Shown: in pieces, positions 35,001 through 48,099 of the stretch
Numbering within the stretch: position 1 is the stretch's first letter
Layout of the letters: each line of letters opens with the position of its first letter
Source of the DNA: Stenopsyche tienmushanensis
Taxonomy: Eukaryota; Arthropoda; Insecta; Trichoptera; Stenopsychidae
NCBI GenBank assembly: GCA_008973525.1
Contig: WACJ01000043.1
Span: forward strand, 1-64,000
Length of the DNA: 64,000 nt
Direction of reading: 5' to 3'
Made by a program: the position numbers and the translations under genes
Notes under the pieces: model-generated
Told to the model about the DNA's origin: nothing
Database searches by the model: none
Seen by the model: the letters and a program-made list of their open reading frames with translations, nothing else

Positions 35001-35720
35001 ACTTAAACTTTTTTTTTGTGCGGTAGATGCGTTCCATGGAAAATCGCACAAAAATAACTATGACTTACATAGAAAAAAAATGCATTCCATGGATTTTAAA
35101 GCCCGCATAACTTTAAAACACCTATGTAAAATATATCCAAAATCGCATTGAAAAAGTTAATAAAAAAACAGGAAAACAATATGGCAATTAAAAAATAATA
35201 TTTTTGATAAAATTTAAAGGACGTCTTGCATTATTGGTAAAATTTTAAAGACGTCTAAAATCTGGCATCTTAAATGCCGGACATTCACTGGAAAAGTACT
35301 AATTATTTTAATTACAAACAGTCATCTCTGTATGATAATTTTTGTTGTGATTTATCGATGTGACTCAAAATTGCCCTTTTCTTCGGAAGAAATAGTATAC
35401 CCATTGTCAATGTCATTATTGTTCTGTGCATATTTTCTCTTTCCAACAATATAATTCATAATTAGTAAAGATGTCACTATATTCCCTAACTCTTTAAAAA
35501 AATTCAGTTAAGTCATTTTTTGGCTTTATTTTTTTCACAGTTTTAATTTTTTTTAAATAGTTAAAAAATAAATTTTACAACATAAATCTGGTAGGAATAA
35601 TAGAGGGTTATGTAGAAAAGAGTCGTACCCAGTTTGAAGTAAATTAATTTATTAAAACTAGAGATATGATATCAACCGTGTTGAAAAAAGTAATTCCGAG
35701 AAAAACGCGTTAAAAGATTT
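35001..35720 (+). repeat. RepA dispersed element, copy 4
   Basis: It begins ACTTAAACTTTTTTTTTGTGCGG and follows the RepA order through GGACGTCTTGCATTATTGG and GAAGAAATAGTATACCC to about 35713 (AAACGCGTT), where it matches the reverse complement of 13955-13970. This copy has no insertion at the hAT2 target site used in copy 3. Confidence 0.65.
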
Positions 35721-36440
35721 CATTATATTATTCTGCATATGCAATTTCGCATGGAGAAGGTGATTTTATGATTTGATATTTTTGCATGGCGAATTTCTTG
35801 AAATTCGGAATACTATTTGCAGCCCGGCATTGAACTGGGGAATATTGATCTAAAGAACATAGTCTTTTTAGATTATTATCAATAAACTACCGATTTCAAA
35901 TCCCCAGTAACGATTTGATGAAGGAATTAACGAATGCCTAGTTTTGATAATAAACTTCTGTGATTATGAGTAATATTTGAGGTTCCTCTCAATCCATTTC
36001 AGCTTTCAAAATTAGCATTTACTGTTGTTGGGTGTTAATATTTCTACATAAAGACCATTAATTATATAGGATGCTTCAATCGCCATTATGTAACAATTTT
36101 ACACCAAAATTTCTTTTATGATCCTATATTATCATAAGCGAGATTTGTTTGGGAGATCAGAAGTAATAATATTTCCAATCGATCATTTCAATCCAGATTT
36201 AATTAAGCTTAACAGGATCGTCATTGAATGAATGGCTTGCAACAATAATTAAAATATCGTTCAAAAATAGGAACAATTTCACTACACCCTAATAAATCGT
36301 CGGCTACTTAAAATTTCTAATCGTTTACGATCTGCATTTTTCTTGACTTTAAACTTTCCTTGTAACTGCCTTGCCCTTGAAAAATTTGGTGATGCAGCAG
36401 ATAATAAGGTGTTGGTTAATTAATTTTCGAAGCATCAATC
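35721..36440. other. AT-rich DNA with a weak SINE-B-like segment
   Basis: Around 36171-36270 the strings TTTCCAATCGATCATTTCAATCCAG and TTGCAACAATAATTAAAATA resemble the middle of SINE-B (63123-63270), so a decayed copy is likely. Nothing else was recognised. Confidence 0.35.
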
Positions 36441-36563
36441 GCAATGTCTCCACAGGGCCACAAGAGATGGCGCTGTTAAAATAACACATTGTACCTGAAG
36501 AGAGATATAAGATGTCGCTGTTAATAGCGCTACTATGTGGGTATGATAAATCGTCCACGCTAT
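36441..36563 (-). repeat. RepB short repeat, copy 2
   Basis: The reverse complement of 6334-6443, sharing GAGATGGCGCTGTTAAAA and GATAAATCGTCCACGCT. The function is unknown. Confidence 0.55.
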
Positions 36564-38740
36564 AATGAACATTGAATTTGTGCTTGATTGAGCCCTTTTA
36601 TGAAATTCGTAGTTATAATAAACAGAAATTAATTTCACTAAATTCCCGTCAAAATATCTAATGTCCGTGTCCACTTATTCTTTATCTGAGTGTGCGAAAC
36701 AAATCTGAAATTGTCTATAAAGCCACAAATTGTCCAGTATGAAATTGTGAGTAAATTAACGTATGAGCATATTCCCGCTATTCCAGTACTTGGGTGACGT
36801 TGGCATCATCTGGGTGAGCCAATGCAAGAGCCCCGCTGCGACGACACTGCAACATTTAAACGGAGACTTATCAGGGAATCGATCATTCATTGTTTCCTGC
36901 GTGCCAAAAATATTGTGACTACGTTCAGTATTTCTACGGTTTCAAAATATACGTTTTATAATGTCGCCGTAAAATGTCTGTTTTTACGCTAATACCGAAG
37001 TCATGTACCTATTCTGCGGGAAGTAAATGCAAAGCATCCTTTCCGAAGACCATAAGCGCTTATCTCATCAATGGCATCCTTAAAAAAACTCGAATCTTTT
37101 TGAACCTACAAAATAAGATGTTTGTGTACATTCAATGAAAAATAATGAAGACACAAATGTGTGGGTTGTAAGTGGCAAAATATCCAGAGGGACTTTGCGG
37201 AAAAGTGCGCCCGAGATAAAATTTCACGGGCGATAGCACATTTCAAAGGAAACGCCGTGTTAATGGCGAACAATGTTGAAGTATGGAATTACGAGAAAAA
37301 AAAACAAAATTTCAGAAGGGAGCGAAACTCTAGAATGGAAAAACTTTGATAACAAAGTGGCATACGTACCGCAGTGTCCCGGTTGATATCGGCGCACTCC
37401 CTTTGATATGTCCTTTTGACACGGTCCCTTTGTAACATTTCCCAAGGGTATTCATTCTTATTATGTGTATGTGTAGAAAATATAAATAGCTAGAAAAATG
37501 CTCGAATCCTTTTGTGGTAGGGGCAGAAGGATGCTGCCACAAGTCAAACTTATCTTTTTCCCCGTGACTTCATCCGACCTGTCAAAAACTAAAAACACCA
37601 CTAAGGCATCCCCAGCAGCTCAAACCACGTAGTTCAACCAAAAGAAATATATTTTATAATATAGTTTTGATAATCTTTAATCAGGAGCATCATATAATCG
37701 AAAACATGGTTTTTATCATGTAGTTTGAACAAAGTTTATATAAAACTACCCTTATCACATTAACTGCCAGAAGTATATTAATATGTTCCAAGTCGGGTAA
37801 TTTTTTTTATGTCAAATTTTCATTATATACATTATGAATCAAAATAGTTCAAAACGATTTCAGATAATGAAATACTCCATAAAAATATAATTCACATGCG
37901 ATCTTATTTAAATATCTTCCAGAATGGTATCGGTGAATTAAATATACATTCGTTGTGACCTATAGATTATCTATTATCCATTCACTCATCATCTAATAAC
38001 TAACAAGATAACTAACAAAAAAAACCTTATTTTTATTTTTTTTTTAATTTAATTTAATCCATTATGTATGCTTTTTATGTCTGAATTTACAATTTCACAA
38101 TATTTTCCACTGAAAAGCCATCTGACATAACATATCTAGTTTTTCGAGGAAATTATTCTTGATTAATATCAATTGATAGCTTTCTCTGAAATTCCGAGAC
38201 AGTTAGAAAATTCAAACAACATCAAATCTGAAGCAATCCACGACGGTTGACAACCCTAATTTACACAAATATGTGTTTTAAAATTAATTTTTGCAATACA
38301 AACAAGAATGTCGTCATTTGTGTCTGCCTTGAACCTTTTCTCTTTATTGACCCGTATTCGATTAGACATTCGATATGCCTATTTATCTTTAAATTAAACT
38401 AGCATCGTCAAGACTTTCCAACGAGTCTACAAACGTTTGGTTCTGCATCTTAGACGGCTCGTTAAGTTATGATATAATATATCACCATATATATGACATT
38501 CCCGATGAAATAAGCTATGCCTTACATGTCCATGACTTCCCGATTGTCAATATATGATATTCCCAATTGATAAATATGGTTTTCTTCACCTTCTTAATGA
38601 TCGAGACATGATTATTTTTTTAAGTTTGTTCCATGATTTTCCATATTATCAATGAATTATCAATTATTGTTCGCGTATCATATCACACAAAATATCATAT
38701 TCAATTCAAGGCATTCAATATTTTCATTTAAAGCAAATAA
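36564..38740. other. gene-poor DNA, one non-repetitive GC-balanced patch
   Basis: The part 36780-37620 is less AT-rich and has no repeat in the window; short frames on both strands (37161-37349 plus, 37260-37445 minus) overlap in antisense and are not convincing. From 37640 to 38740 the sequence is AT-rich with no recognised feature. Confidence 0.35.
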
Positions 38741-38749
38741 TTGAAATAC

Positions 38750-39250
38750 GCCCCCCCAAGTGGGCGACGAGTTCAACGAAAAATTTCAACCCCCGCATAC
38801 AAACGGTCATAATTGAAGTGCAGCTCTCAATAAATGCATTTGTCCCGATCTTGAAAACCTAGCTTTATACAAATAATCCGACCAGATTTCGCCGAAATTA
38901 TTATTCGCTGCAAATAGCCGTTGGAAAATGGCTGTAAAGATTTAGGGCAGACAAAGCTCCGCCGTGATTTAATACCTGTTATCTTTCGTTTACCTTTTAC
39001 CCCCAGACTCCTATTTCCATTATCGAATCACAATAAATTCATTACCCTCCAGTCTGGGGTTGGCTGCCTTCAGGTAACTTCCTCCCTCGGATCGACCACC
39101 TGGATAATCACATCTCAAACTCTACAAACTTTCAATTCATCAACTGGAACGGCACTTTGACTTTGCCATTATCGACCTTCCACTTTTTTTCTGAACGGCA
39201 ACATTCCGACCGTGTCTTCCTAAATTCAACTTTATTAAGAAAACTCTCAA
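38750..39250. other. non-repetitive island, possibly regulatory
   Basis: The segment contains a GC-balanced, non-repetitive sequence (CGCCCCCCCAAGTGGGCGACG, TCCGCCGTGATTTAATACC, CCTCCCTCGGATCGACC). No splice-bounded coding exon could be built. A conserved non-coding role is conjecture. Confidence 0.25.
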
Positions 39251-40340
39251 CTTGCAAAAGTGATTAATTCATCCCCAGTTTATCTGAATAATTTGAGTCG
39301 TTACTATTTTTTTTAAATGATAATTGATTGTTCATTTGAATTTTAATATATCAATATGTTTAATATGTTGTTGTCACTATCTTAAAAATATGAGAAGAGG
39401 AGAGTTAAGTTCTCTAATCGATCGTCTCGATCCAAGTTTATTCTGATTTCTTATAACTGAAAGTAAGCTCCGTGCATATGAGTAACTGAGCTTGCAACAA
39501 TAGTTAAAATAGCTTTTAACTTAATGATATTTTTGATAGGCACTCATAAATCCTCAATTTCCATAACATTTTCATATGAAGAAGATAATAAAAATACATC
39601 TTATGAAACAAAATCGAGAATAGTTACATTTAAGACAATTTTTAGTCATAGACATTATTTGACTAAAAGATTAAGCTATGTCTGTGTAATATATAAAAAA
39701 GTGCTATTAGTTACGCTGTGCTACGTATATACACTGTAAAGGCGGCGCAACGCATGCGCGTAGCATGTCTATAGATGCATGTATGCGAAGTGGAGAGTAG
39801 AAACGATTCTCTCTCTTTTTCCGACCAACTACCGCTTAAAGGTTCAATTTTAATCTGGTTCAGCCACAAGCTTTATTACAATACAAGAGTATTTATTTTT
39901 CAAAAAATTGAATATTATGTAATTACGTAATTATCGCACCTCAGTCGTTCAAAAACGGTTTTATAGGGTACTTATAGATATTAGATATTACCCGTTGGTT
40001 GAGCGTTCGAAATAAAACTCGGTGGTAATGCTACCTTCAATATCGAGCGAATGAGGAGGTGAATGTATGATACAGACGAGATGGATGTAATCCCTTCCTG
40101 TGAATGAATATTGAAGAGGCCCATAGTTCTGTAGTGGACTGTCAGTGGCTGCACTATGATGATGATGATAGATATTAGATATAATATATTATATATGCAT
40201 AAGTACTCATATATATCATTTCCTTTCGCTTGAGCTGCGTAAAATATTTGTAGATAAATTTGCAATAAAGATTTTATGTTTTTTTGAAATGATACTATTT
40301 GCATTAGCTTAACATCACTAAATAGTATATAGTCATGTCG
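39251..40340. other. AT-rich intergenic DNA
   Basis: The stretch 39485-39710 shares strings with the right end of the window (TTGCAACAAT, AGTTAAAATAG; TATGTCTGTGTAATATATAA versus 63620), so repeat scraps are present. A short GAT microsatellite is at 40156-40172. No gene was recognised. Confidence 0.35.
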
Positions 40341-40784
40341 TATACAGGGTGTTTTGCATATGGATCGACAATTATTTTTTTTGAAGGTTGGGGTTTTTTT
40401 GCTACGTTTCACACATAGCCCTTATGTCAAAAGTGTTAGGGTTGTCGAAATAGAATTTTTTTTCAACATTTTGAAATAATGTCAAAAATTTCACTTTTAA
40501 GTCGTCATAATTTTTTATTATGCGACAGTAATAGCCCAAAATAACCGTTTTGTATTTTGCAATGTATTTTTGATCTGAATAAATCATTAATTTATGCAGT
40601 TGATTTATCCGGTTGACGCACACGTCTGGAATAACGATTTTCGCAATTTATGAAGGTAAAATTGGAATTAAACCATCGCTAAAACACACAATTATTATTG
40701 TTTTGAATCAATGACATTGATTAATGACAGTAGCGTTATCTGCCTCATTTTAATTCTCAGAGAAGTTTGAGAGTTTTTGAGCCG

Positions 40785-40939
40785 CTTAAGTTTTTTTTCG
40801 TTTTGATGAGTTTCGTCGGTGTGAGATAAGATTTGAAGTGTCCACGAAGACGGTATGCATAGACTTATCTGGCGCAAAAATCAAGTATTATCTGCTGACG
40901 TATGACGGGATTTGACGGCTGTGTACGTCAAAGCGTTAA
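40785..40939 (-). repeat. piggyBac-type terminal relic nested in the Mutator-like element
   Basis: The block TTTTGATGAGTTTCGTCGG through GACGGCTGTGTACGTCAAAGCG ends at TTAA (40936-40939). Read on the minus strand this is the same terminus as at 29797 and 33640. Confidence 0.65.
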
Positions 40940-41405
40940 GAGGGTATTCCAATGTGAACGCGTAAAAAAGGCATATTTTCAATAATTTTTTCCTCTGAAA
41001 CTGTTGCATATAATTAAACGAATGTTTTTTATCTTAAAGATATGTTCAAGGAGAAGAGAAAAAAATATTTTTTTGATGATAATAAATATTTATTTATTTA
41101 TAACAAAAAATCAAGCAAATAAACAAGTTTTCTGCTGGCGCCAAGTACTTTGGGTTCTCCTGGTTATCTGAAATAAAAAATCGAGCGCCTATCGCAGGTA
41201 CCACAACTTTATTATTTCATCGAAAATTAACAAAAATGCGGCGTTTTTTGTAAAAGAGAGAGAAAAAAACACATTATTTGCACCATAAATGAGGTGAAAT
41301 TATAAGTTAAGATCAAAATATATGCCATAATAGTGCTAAATATCGTATTAAAATTTTTTCAGACATTTTTTAAAAATCACCAAATCAGAAAATTTACCTT
41401 TTCGA

Positions 41406-41933
41406 CTAATCAGCAATGCCCGAACCATACAAGGCACCTTCTTCTTCGTCGTAGACTTCTTCTTTAGCCTCTCTAGCTTTTCTTCTCGCGATTCGAGCGA
41501 CTTTTGAAGCCAAGGAGCTGCGTTGGCCAAGGGAACAGCCCATGACTTCCAAAATCTTAGGTATTGGTTTCTGACCTTCATCAAATATGCAAGCTGCATT
41601 ATAGGTGGCATTTTTCAATTTTTTTGCCGCAATAAACATATTTAGGTGCCAAACGCACGCATTGAAACTTTCGCTATCATTTTGTGTGTTGGAACCGAAG
41701 CATTTCTCTAAAAGTTCATTTTGGCTCAGCTCTTCATAAAGTGGCTTCAAAATGTCTTGTGTTTTGTTATAATCATCTGTATCTTTTTTGCCAATCCACG
41801 CATTGCATTCTTTATAGAAACTCGATTTTATGATGGTATCAAAGATTATATCGGAATATTTTTCAATCGGTAATACAATGCCTAAAAGAGAAGAAGACGA
41901 TTTAAATTTGATTTTTTTTTTATATTTCTTCAA
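41406..41933 (-). CDS. Mutator-like transposase domain, C-terminal fragment
   Basis: A 175-codon frame with KECNAWIGKK, DILKPLYEELSQNELLEKC, SNTQNDSESFNACVWHL and ATYNAACIFDEG. This pattern (C/W-C-K, K-P-(I/L)-Y-x-x-L-S, L-L-x-x-C, T-Q-N-x-x-E-S-F-N, W) is one I know from insect and crustacean proteins annotated with a Mutator-like transposase domain. The N-terminal catalytic part is not present, and the frame ends with a basic coiled segment rich in Lys, Arg and Glu. It lies in the inverted-repeat element at 40341-42054. The frame may be a remnant rather than an expressed gene. Confidence 0.6.
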   Translation of the reverse strand: MKKYKKKIKFKSSSSLLGIVLPIEKYSDIIFDTIIKSSFYKECNAWIGKKDTDDYNKTQDILKPLYEELSQNELLEKCFGSNTQNDSESFNACVWHLNMFIAAKKLKNATYNAACIFDEGQKPIPKILEVMGCSLGQRSSLASKVARIARRKAREAKEEVYDEEEGALYGSGIAD

Positions 41934-42054
41934 AATGTTGAAAAAAATCTATTTCGACAACCCTGACACTTTAGACATAGGGCCAATGCGTGAAACGTAG
42001 CAAAACACCCTCTCAAAAAAAAAATGTCACTCCATATGCAAAACACCCTGTATA

Positions 42055-43809
42055 TTACATGAAAAATACAAATATGCTATTTATTGATAAATGTTGAGCT
42101 AATGCAAACAGTATAATTTAAAAAAAATATGTAATCGTTATTGCAAATTTATCTACAATGATTATACGCAATTCAAGCGAAAAGAAGTAATCTATAACAG
42201 TACTTATGTATGTACGTTATATCTCAAGTGCCTAGTAAATCTGTTTTTGATCTAACAGAGTGCGATAATTACGTAATTGCATAATATTCAATTTTATTTA
42301 TTACGTAATTACTTAGCATGTCCTCCGGGTTTTATTCGAGAACTTTCACCTAGCGAGCCACCCTAGTGAACCTTATGAAGCTTTTGCAATCATATCAATT
42401 GAGAGTTCTAATGATTTTAATGACAGCAACTTTCGTTGAAATATAGTAAATTCACAGAAGCCACCGCTAAGAAATTCTGGGAGGGGTTGAGGAAGGGTTT
42501 GGATCTGGCAACATGAGAGCTAGTAGTATAGGAAACAGCGAAATGATTAGTGTAATTATTCCTACATTTGCTGTTGGTGAATAATGCTGTTGGTGACAAT
42601 TTTAGCCACCTCTACCAAATTCATAGCCACCTTGTATCGAAAGTAGATAACGTTTATTTAACAATAATCTAAGTTAACTTCTTACAGACTAAAAAGCAAC
42701 TTTGTAGATTTTAATTTAATGCCGGTTAAATGCTTGGTGGACTGTAACTTCATTAATTTATATTGTATAAACACTGGCTGAAAAAAAAATAACTTTACAG
42801 AAATGGGTCGTCTTCTCTTCGTTGTTCTCAAGACTCCATTGATCATGATTGAGAAGAAGACTAATCCAGAAGTCTTGCAGTTGGGATCTCACTTTGTTTG
42901 AAGTATAAAATAGTCGTACTGAACAGACCATCTCTCTTTTATTCTTTTTAAAGCCATTTCATGGATTTGTTTTTTTAATATTTCCGTAGTAAATAAAGCA
43001 GATATTCTTAAATTATCTATTTAAAATGCTTCAATTATGATTAATCAAAATGAACTTCATAATACAAGCAATGATATAACATTTTCGCCAATGTTCATTT
43101 ACATTTCAAATCAGCTCAATAGACATGTTTTCTTTATAAAAAGGTATCAAAGTAATTTTCATAACCACACGTGTCTATTCAAAAACCAATTCCGCCTTCA
43201 GTCAAGTCAACTGTGAAACCTTTTCAAATTAAATTTTGCAGCGAAGCCTGTGCGATATATAAAATTTTCATCCGATAGAAAGAGCCATTTTAAAAATAAT
43301 TTCCATGGCAATTTTCAGGGTTTCTCAAACTTCGTTTGCATTTTCCACCGTCCAAATACGTATTTGTTCTGCGAGAATTTCATCAATTTAATCCCTGAAA
43401 GAGCACCAAAGAAATATTTTTATTGCAAAAGGATATTTTTCAAAATTTTCTCTTGCAGTTTTCCAACCGTTTTTTTGCCTACTTTCACACTATGTAGCAA
43501 TATCGGGTATATAAAGCTTTGTTCATTGTAACTTTTCAGATCCAAACGCCGACAAATAGAGTTCAAACGAAACACTTCCAATAGAATATTTGCAATCTAA
43601 ATGCAAATGGCACATAATGTGTTTGCTTTTGATAGGGGCCTCTTTACATATTTTTGTTCGATAATACGGTGTAGAAGAATGGGGCCCCATAATTTAATTC
43701 CCAAATAGCGGTCCTGGTGAAGATATTAACGATGTGCTAGACTCGATGAATATTAGAATATTTTTTCTATTATAAACACAGCCTTTATTATAAGTTATCA
43801 AGTCCTACA
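42055..43809. other. intergenic DNA, nothing recognised
   Basis: Short frames at 42417-42599 minus and 43250-43531 plus have no domain or splice context. No repeat boundary was recognised until hAT2 at 43810. Confidence 0.4.
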
Positions 43810-44335
43810 TAGGGAATCCAATCCCGAGCCAAAATTTCAATTCCGGGATTTCGGGACTGCATTAAACGATCCCGGGATCGGGATTTTCAATAGTTTAAGA
43901 AATTGCATGGATAAATTTGATCAAAAATTACTAATAAGTCCATTTGTTTAATGTAAAAAAATAATTTGAAGGCGAAAAAATTTTATTTATTTAAAAAAAG
44001 ATAAAAACACAATTCAAAAATATATAAATAAAACACTAAAAAAATCATATATTATTTTGAAAATATGCACGAAGTAACATCAAAGCATCTAGTGTTTCGT
44101 CATTTAGTTTGGATCTGATTTTGGTAGCCAGGAAACCTGCTATTATTGAGCTATGGAAACCTGAAATTATTTATTTCCGTCGCTGCAGATGAATACTTAT
44201 ATACTATAATACATTGATGTGATTCGTAATTATATTACGGAGGAATAAAAAAAAGTCTGAGCCCCGTATCTATTATATTTCATATCGATATTTCCATTAT
44301 TAGAGTTGAGGTGTAGTAAATACATCACCGGTGGG
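43810..44335 (-). mobile_element. hAT2 copy, one end missing
   Basis: It begins TAGGGAATCCAATCCCGAGCC, identical to the left end at 14145, continues in parallel through the transposase C-terminus remnant (about 44040-44140, now unreadable) and stops at the CATCACCGGTGGGG block near 44335. The right inverted end is lost. Confidence 0.8.
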
Positions 44336-46210
44336 GAAAAAGTTTTTAGTAATCGTAGTAAATATTCATAATATTAAAGGCTTTTAGTTTCTGTGGATTA
44401 TGCTACTATCTGCATTTTTTAGTCAACTCGGTTAGGCTTGTTCGTTGAGCTAATTATGGCTACCTTTTTTTTCAGTTTGCAATCGATATTCCTGATCTTA
44501 TTTATTTGATCAGTAAAAATAATAGATAACATACTCTAATTATCATTATAACAACTTTTAAATTATCTGATCAATGGTTTATGTAAGGAAATTGTATCGT
44601 AGAATAAAACCGTATGATTTGAATACCTGTCATAAGGTATTGTCTGTATATTGTTATTGAACTGAATTGTTTCCAAACTATACACTAAAACCTTAAATAA
44701 ATATCTTCTTGCCTGAAAAATAAAACATTTAACATCTGTAATTGAAAAAAAAAGCTTAATTAGATGGTTTATCACTTTCATTTCCAATGTGTCCTACAAA
44801 CCGGCACAGAAATATCAAACTTGGTGGAATTTAATCTTTGAAGGCTCAATGTAAATTATTATCTTTTCTCGACCAAAGACACCGCTATATTTTAGCAGTA
44901 ACATACGACTGCCGCGAGAAGAAAAGGTACCGATGGTGACCTGATAGAGGATGTGGATTTTCCGAAAATTTCCTAACAGTGAAGCATCGTCTAATACCAC
45001 ACTATGGATAGATAATTTATATACGAAGTGCCTTTGAATAGGCAGGATTGTTAAAATTACTCAGCGAAAATGTGTCAATGAAAAATTGACAGACTTATAA
45101 AGAAATACGCATTTTTATGGTTCCAAAATTTATTAGCAGATCACATCTGAAAGCGGAAATATGTGATGTGTAAATGAAAATAGACATGTTACAGCAACGC
45201 CTGAAAGAATAATGGTATATTTGTATCCAAATAAGAATTGTATGCCTATTATATGACGTCGTTCAGTTATTGACGTCGTGTGGAAGATATTATAGAAATT
45301 TCATCGAATAAAGACTGTTAAAATTTTGCACCGTACATACACAATTGTGGAGCTGCTTCATTATTGTCCCTATTTTATTTATGCTCTCCATTAAACGAAT
45401 CTTCCCGTCCTTTCCCAAATTTATGACATTTAATATGAAGAAGTATTAAAAAGGGGCATCGCAACTCAAGGCAAGGGCAAATTCAAAGTAATGCAATAAT
45501 CCCTGTAATGAATACCTTTCGTGTAAACAATGATAAACATAGAACCGGAAAGAGGGAAGAAAGAGGCAGGTAACAAAGTTCGCTGCAGGTGATCTCGCCT
45601 TCTTCCCCATTAAAAAGTAAAACACTAATTAAAATAAGTCACGCCCCCAGGGCTGCGAAAACATTCCCGACAAAACAAGGGGTCGTTTATAAGCGGCTGT
45701 GTGGATTTTTTACGGCGGGTTTGTTTTTGTAAAGGATAATTAAGACATTGAAATGGATCCTGATCCTCTTGCGAAATCAAACATGCCAATTATACCCTTT
45801 TAAAATTAAACAAACTGTTATTCTCTGATCTTTATTTTTTAACAAAGACATTCAATACAATTTAAAAACAAACAAAAACAGCCATGAAAAAAATATTACT
45901 ACAATTCAGATGGCCAGATAATCACAAAATACTTGCCAGTTTGTTAATTAATATTAATAATCAACACATTAGCTGCGGATATACTTTACGTACGTCAGAC
46001 GTGGGACATTTTAAATGATTAGTATTTTAATACATTTTGTTCAAAATAGTACTCACCAAGTATTTTATTAGCTAATCAAAAAGTCTTGAAAATGTCTACA
46101 TTGGTTTGAAATTTTGTCTATTATTTACGATACCCTTTACACAGAATTATTGTCACATAAAAGATATAAATAAGAAATAAATAAATGTGTTCTTTAACTT
46201 TTAGAAACCA
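44336..46210. other. intergenic DNA, including a GC-balanced patch
   Basis: Two minus frames at 44563-44787 and 44815-45000 are not recognisable proteins and have no clear splice sites joining them. From about 45590 to 45780 the sequence is non-repetitive and GC-balanced (TCACGCCCCCAGGGCTGCG, ACGGCGGGTTTG). Its role is unknown. Confidence 0.35.
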
Positions 46211-46526
46211 GAAAGTCAAGTGTTAGTACAGTAATTTAGATTCTGGACCCTTACTATAAAGATTTAGTTTCCGATCGATCTCAGGTTTACCCTAATTTCC
46301 TGGATCTGAAAAAGTAATGGCTGAGGCAATTTATAAAATCGTACCGTGTTAAGTTACATCTCCTCTCCTACCTAAATTATAATTCTTATCCAAATAATTA
46401 TATCCTTACTTTACCACACGTGGAAGGAAGACGGGAAACTACCACATGATAATCCTTTCCATATTTAGGTCTCCTATGGGGATCACCTAAATCCGATATC
46501 GGATATGGCACTTTAAGAAGTCGTAG
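46211..46526 (+). repeat. SINE-B, diverged copy
   Basis: The sequence follows SINE-B at 63024-63423: TTTAGATTCTGGACCCTTA, then TTTCCGATCGATCTCAGGTTTACC, TGGATCTGAAAAAGTAATGGCTGAGG and CCTAAATCCGATATCGGATATGGCAC. The B-box region of the tRNA head has been deleted, so transcription by RNA polymerase III is unlikely. Confidence 0.65.
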
Positions 46527-46559
46527 TAAATTTTTATCAAAAGGGATTTAAATAAGAGT

Positions 46560-46720
46560 ACACGTGAATTATATATTTTTGGAGAATTTTAATGATCTGC
46601 ATTTTACAGTCATTTACTTCTTCAATTATAGTCCACAAATGTTTGTTCGAATTAAGATCAGGAGTTGTTTCCAGGACACCACTTACGGGATATATTGTAG
46701 TTTTTAAATACATGTTGATA
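46560..46720 (-). pseudogene. possible Tc1-like transposase C-terminal fragment
   Basis: The minus frame at 46537-46758 contains TTPDLNSNKHLWTIIEEVN, which resembles the SPDLNPIEHLW...L motif around the last catalytic Glu of Tc1-like transposases. Only this short segment is recognisable. Confidence 0.4.
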
Positions 46721-46759
46721 TTTCGCACTCCACTATGAAGATTTAACATGAAAATCATA

Positions 46760-47364
46760 TTAATACAATAATGGAATACGCTCTGTAGCAGTAAAAAAGA
46801 TAATACTGAAAGATAAATATGGTTTTGGTCACTCTGTTTATTAGGAATGTAGTCAATTTTATAAAAATAACTTCAATAAACACTCATAAGCCAATTAATG
46901 TGAATTAATTGATAAAATAAATATTTGGGGAATTTGCAACAAAAATTGAAATATCATTTAAAAATTTCTAAAATTTTCAATCAAGTAATATTATCCTACT
47001 TTAAGCATACGTGAAAAGAAATGGATTTTTTTTATTCCAAGAAAATTCCTCAATAGCTTTTTAACACTTTGTATGCGGAATTGTTTGGCAATCAAGATAT
47101 AATAAGAAAAAATATTAAAGCCTTAAAAATTGACATTTTAACTAATGCCTCTGTCAATATCATATTGAGGCACGAAATTATCGTATTTTTTGTTTTCCGC
47201 TTTTAAAGTATATTTTTAACATTCAGATAGTGGCAGCGCATGATAGTGATTATCTGTTTTCGCAAACAATGTGTTAAAAAGAAAAATCTATTACTGGCGT
47301 GACGCAATTATTTCGATTGAGACATCTCTATCGTTTTATAAAAAAATAAATGACATATATAGAC
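46760..47364. other. AT-rich DNA, nothing recognised
   Basis: No gene or repeat was identified before the RepA copy. Confidence 0.4.
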
Positions 47365-47929
47365 GATTATTTTATGTGCGATTTCCAAGTTATGCGGTTT
47401 TTTTTAAAGGAATGTTTTATTTTTTTAATTTTATAAAGAGTATGTATCGAGATTTTTGGATAAAATAGGAAATAAATCATCAACACTAACCGAAATTTGG
47501 AAAACAATTATAATTTGGGACTATGTAAATCATATTGCACGTGCTATCGCTGAATTACGACCACGTTCTTTATTCTAGTTTAGATTTTTGAAAAAGTTGA
47601 TTTTGTTTTTTTACATTTTTCCAATGTTTCAAATTTTGAAAATAAATTCTCTAAAGAAATTTCCAAAATTCCAACTACTTAGGAAGTTATAGTTATTCTA
47701 GTAATGCGGCAATTTAGCCGGTTACCAAAAATGTTTATTTGCCTTATTGTTTTCTTGTTTTTTTATAAGCTTTTTTTATGCGATTTTGGATATATTTTAT
47801 ATAGCGGTTTCAAAGTTATGCGGTTTTTTAAAATCCATGGAACGCATCTTCACTTTTTCTTTGTAAGTCATAGCTTTTTTTGTGCGATTATCCGCGGAAC
47901 GTATCTACCGCACAAAAAAGATTTAAGTG
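47365..47929 (-). repeat. RepA dispersed element, copy 5 (internally deleted)
   Basis: The right end reads CCGCACAAAAAAGATTTAAGTG, the reverse of the RepA start, and the left end is TATGTGCGATTTCCAAGTTATGCGG. The central acidic-coding region present in copies 1-4 is missing. Confidence 0.65.
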
Positions 47930-47944
47930 TATGTATATGATTTT

Positions 47945-48080
47945 AATTTTCAAAACCGGGTATTCGATCGCGTTTTTAAGTTTTAAAAAGGCAAAACTAT
48001 AATACCCGGTTTTTCAAACGTTTTGAAAATTAAAATCATATAAATATGACTCGCGTAAATCTCAAAAACTCCATATTTAT
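47945..48080. repeat. small foldback repeat
   Basis: ATTTTCAAAACCGGGTATT and AATACCCGG...GTTTTGAAAAT are inverted around a short loop. The adjacent ATATGACTCGCGTAAATCT also borders the foldbacks at 53961-54169 and 54258-54502, so all three belong to one family. Confidence 0.55.
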
Positions 48081-48099
48081 ACATATATCTTCAGAATTC

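Larger units (their letters stand above)
40341..42054 (-). mobile_element. Mutator-like DNA transposon with long inverted ends
   Basis: The left end TACAGGGTGTTTTGCATATG is repeated inverted at the right end, and similarity between the arms extends about 130 bp (through GCTACGTTTCACRC, the TTRGGGTTGTCGAAATAGA block and CAACATTTTGAA). The outer flanks are TATA on both sides. It encodes the domain at 41406-41933 on the minus strand and contains a nested piggyBac-type relic at 40785-40935. Small MITEs with the same ends occur at 10152, 18801, 19751 and 27597. Confidence 0.75.

Noticed and set aside
44563..45000. Two adjacent minus-strand frames that might be exons of one gene
   Set aside because: No good splice sites join them and neither resembles a known protein.
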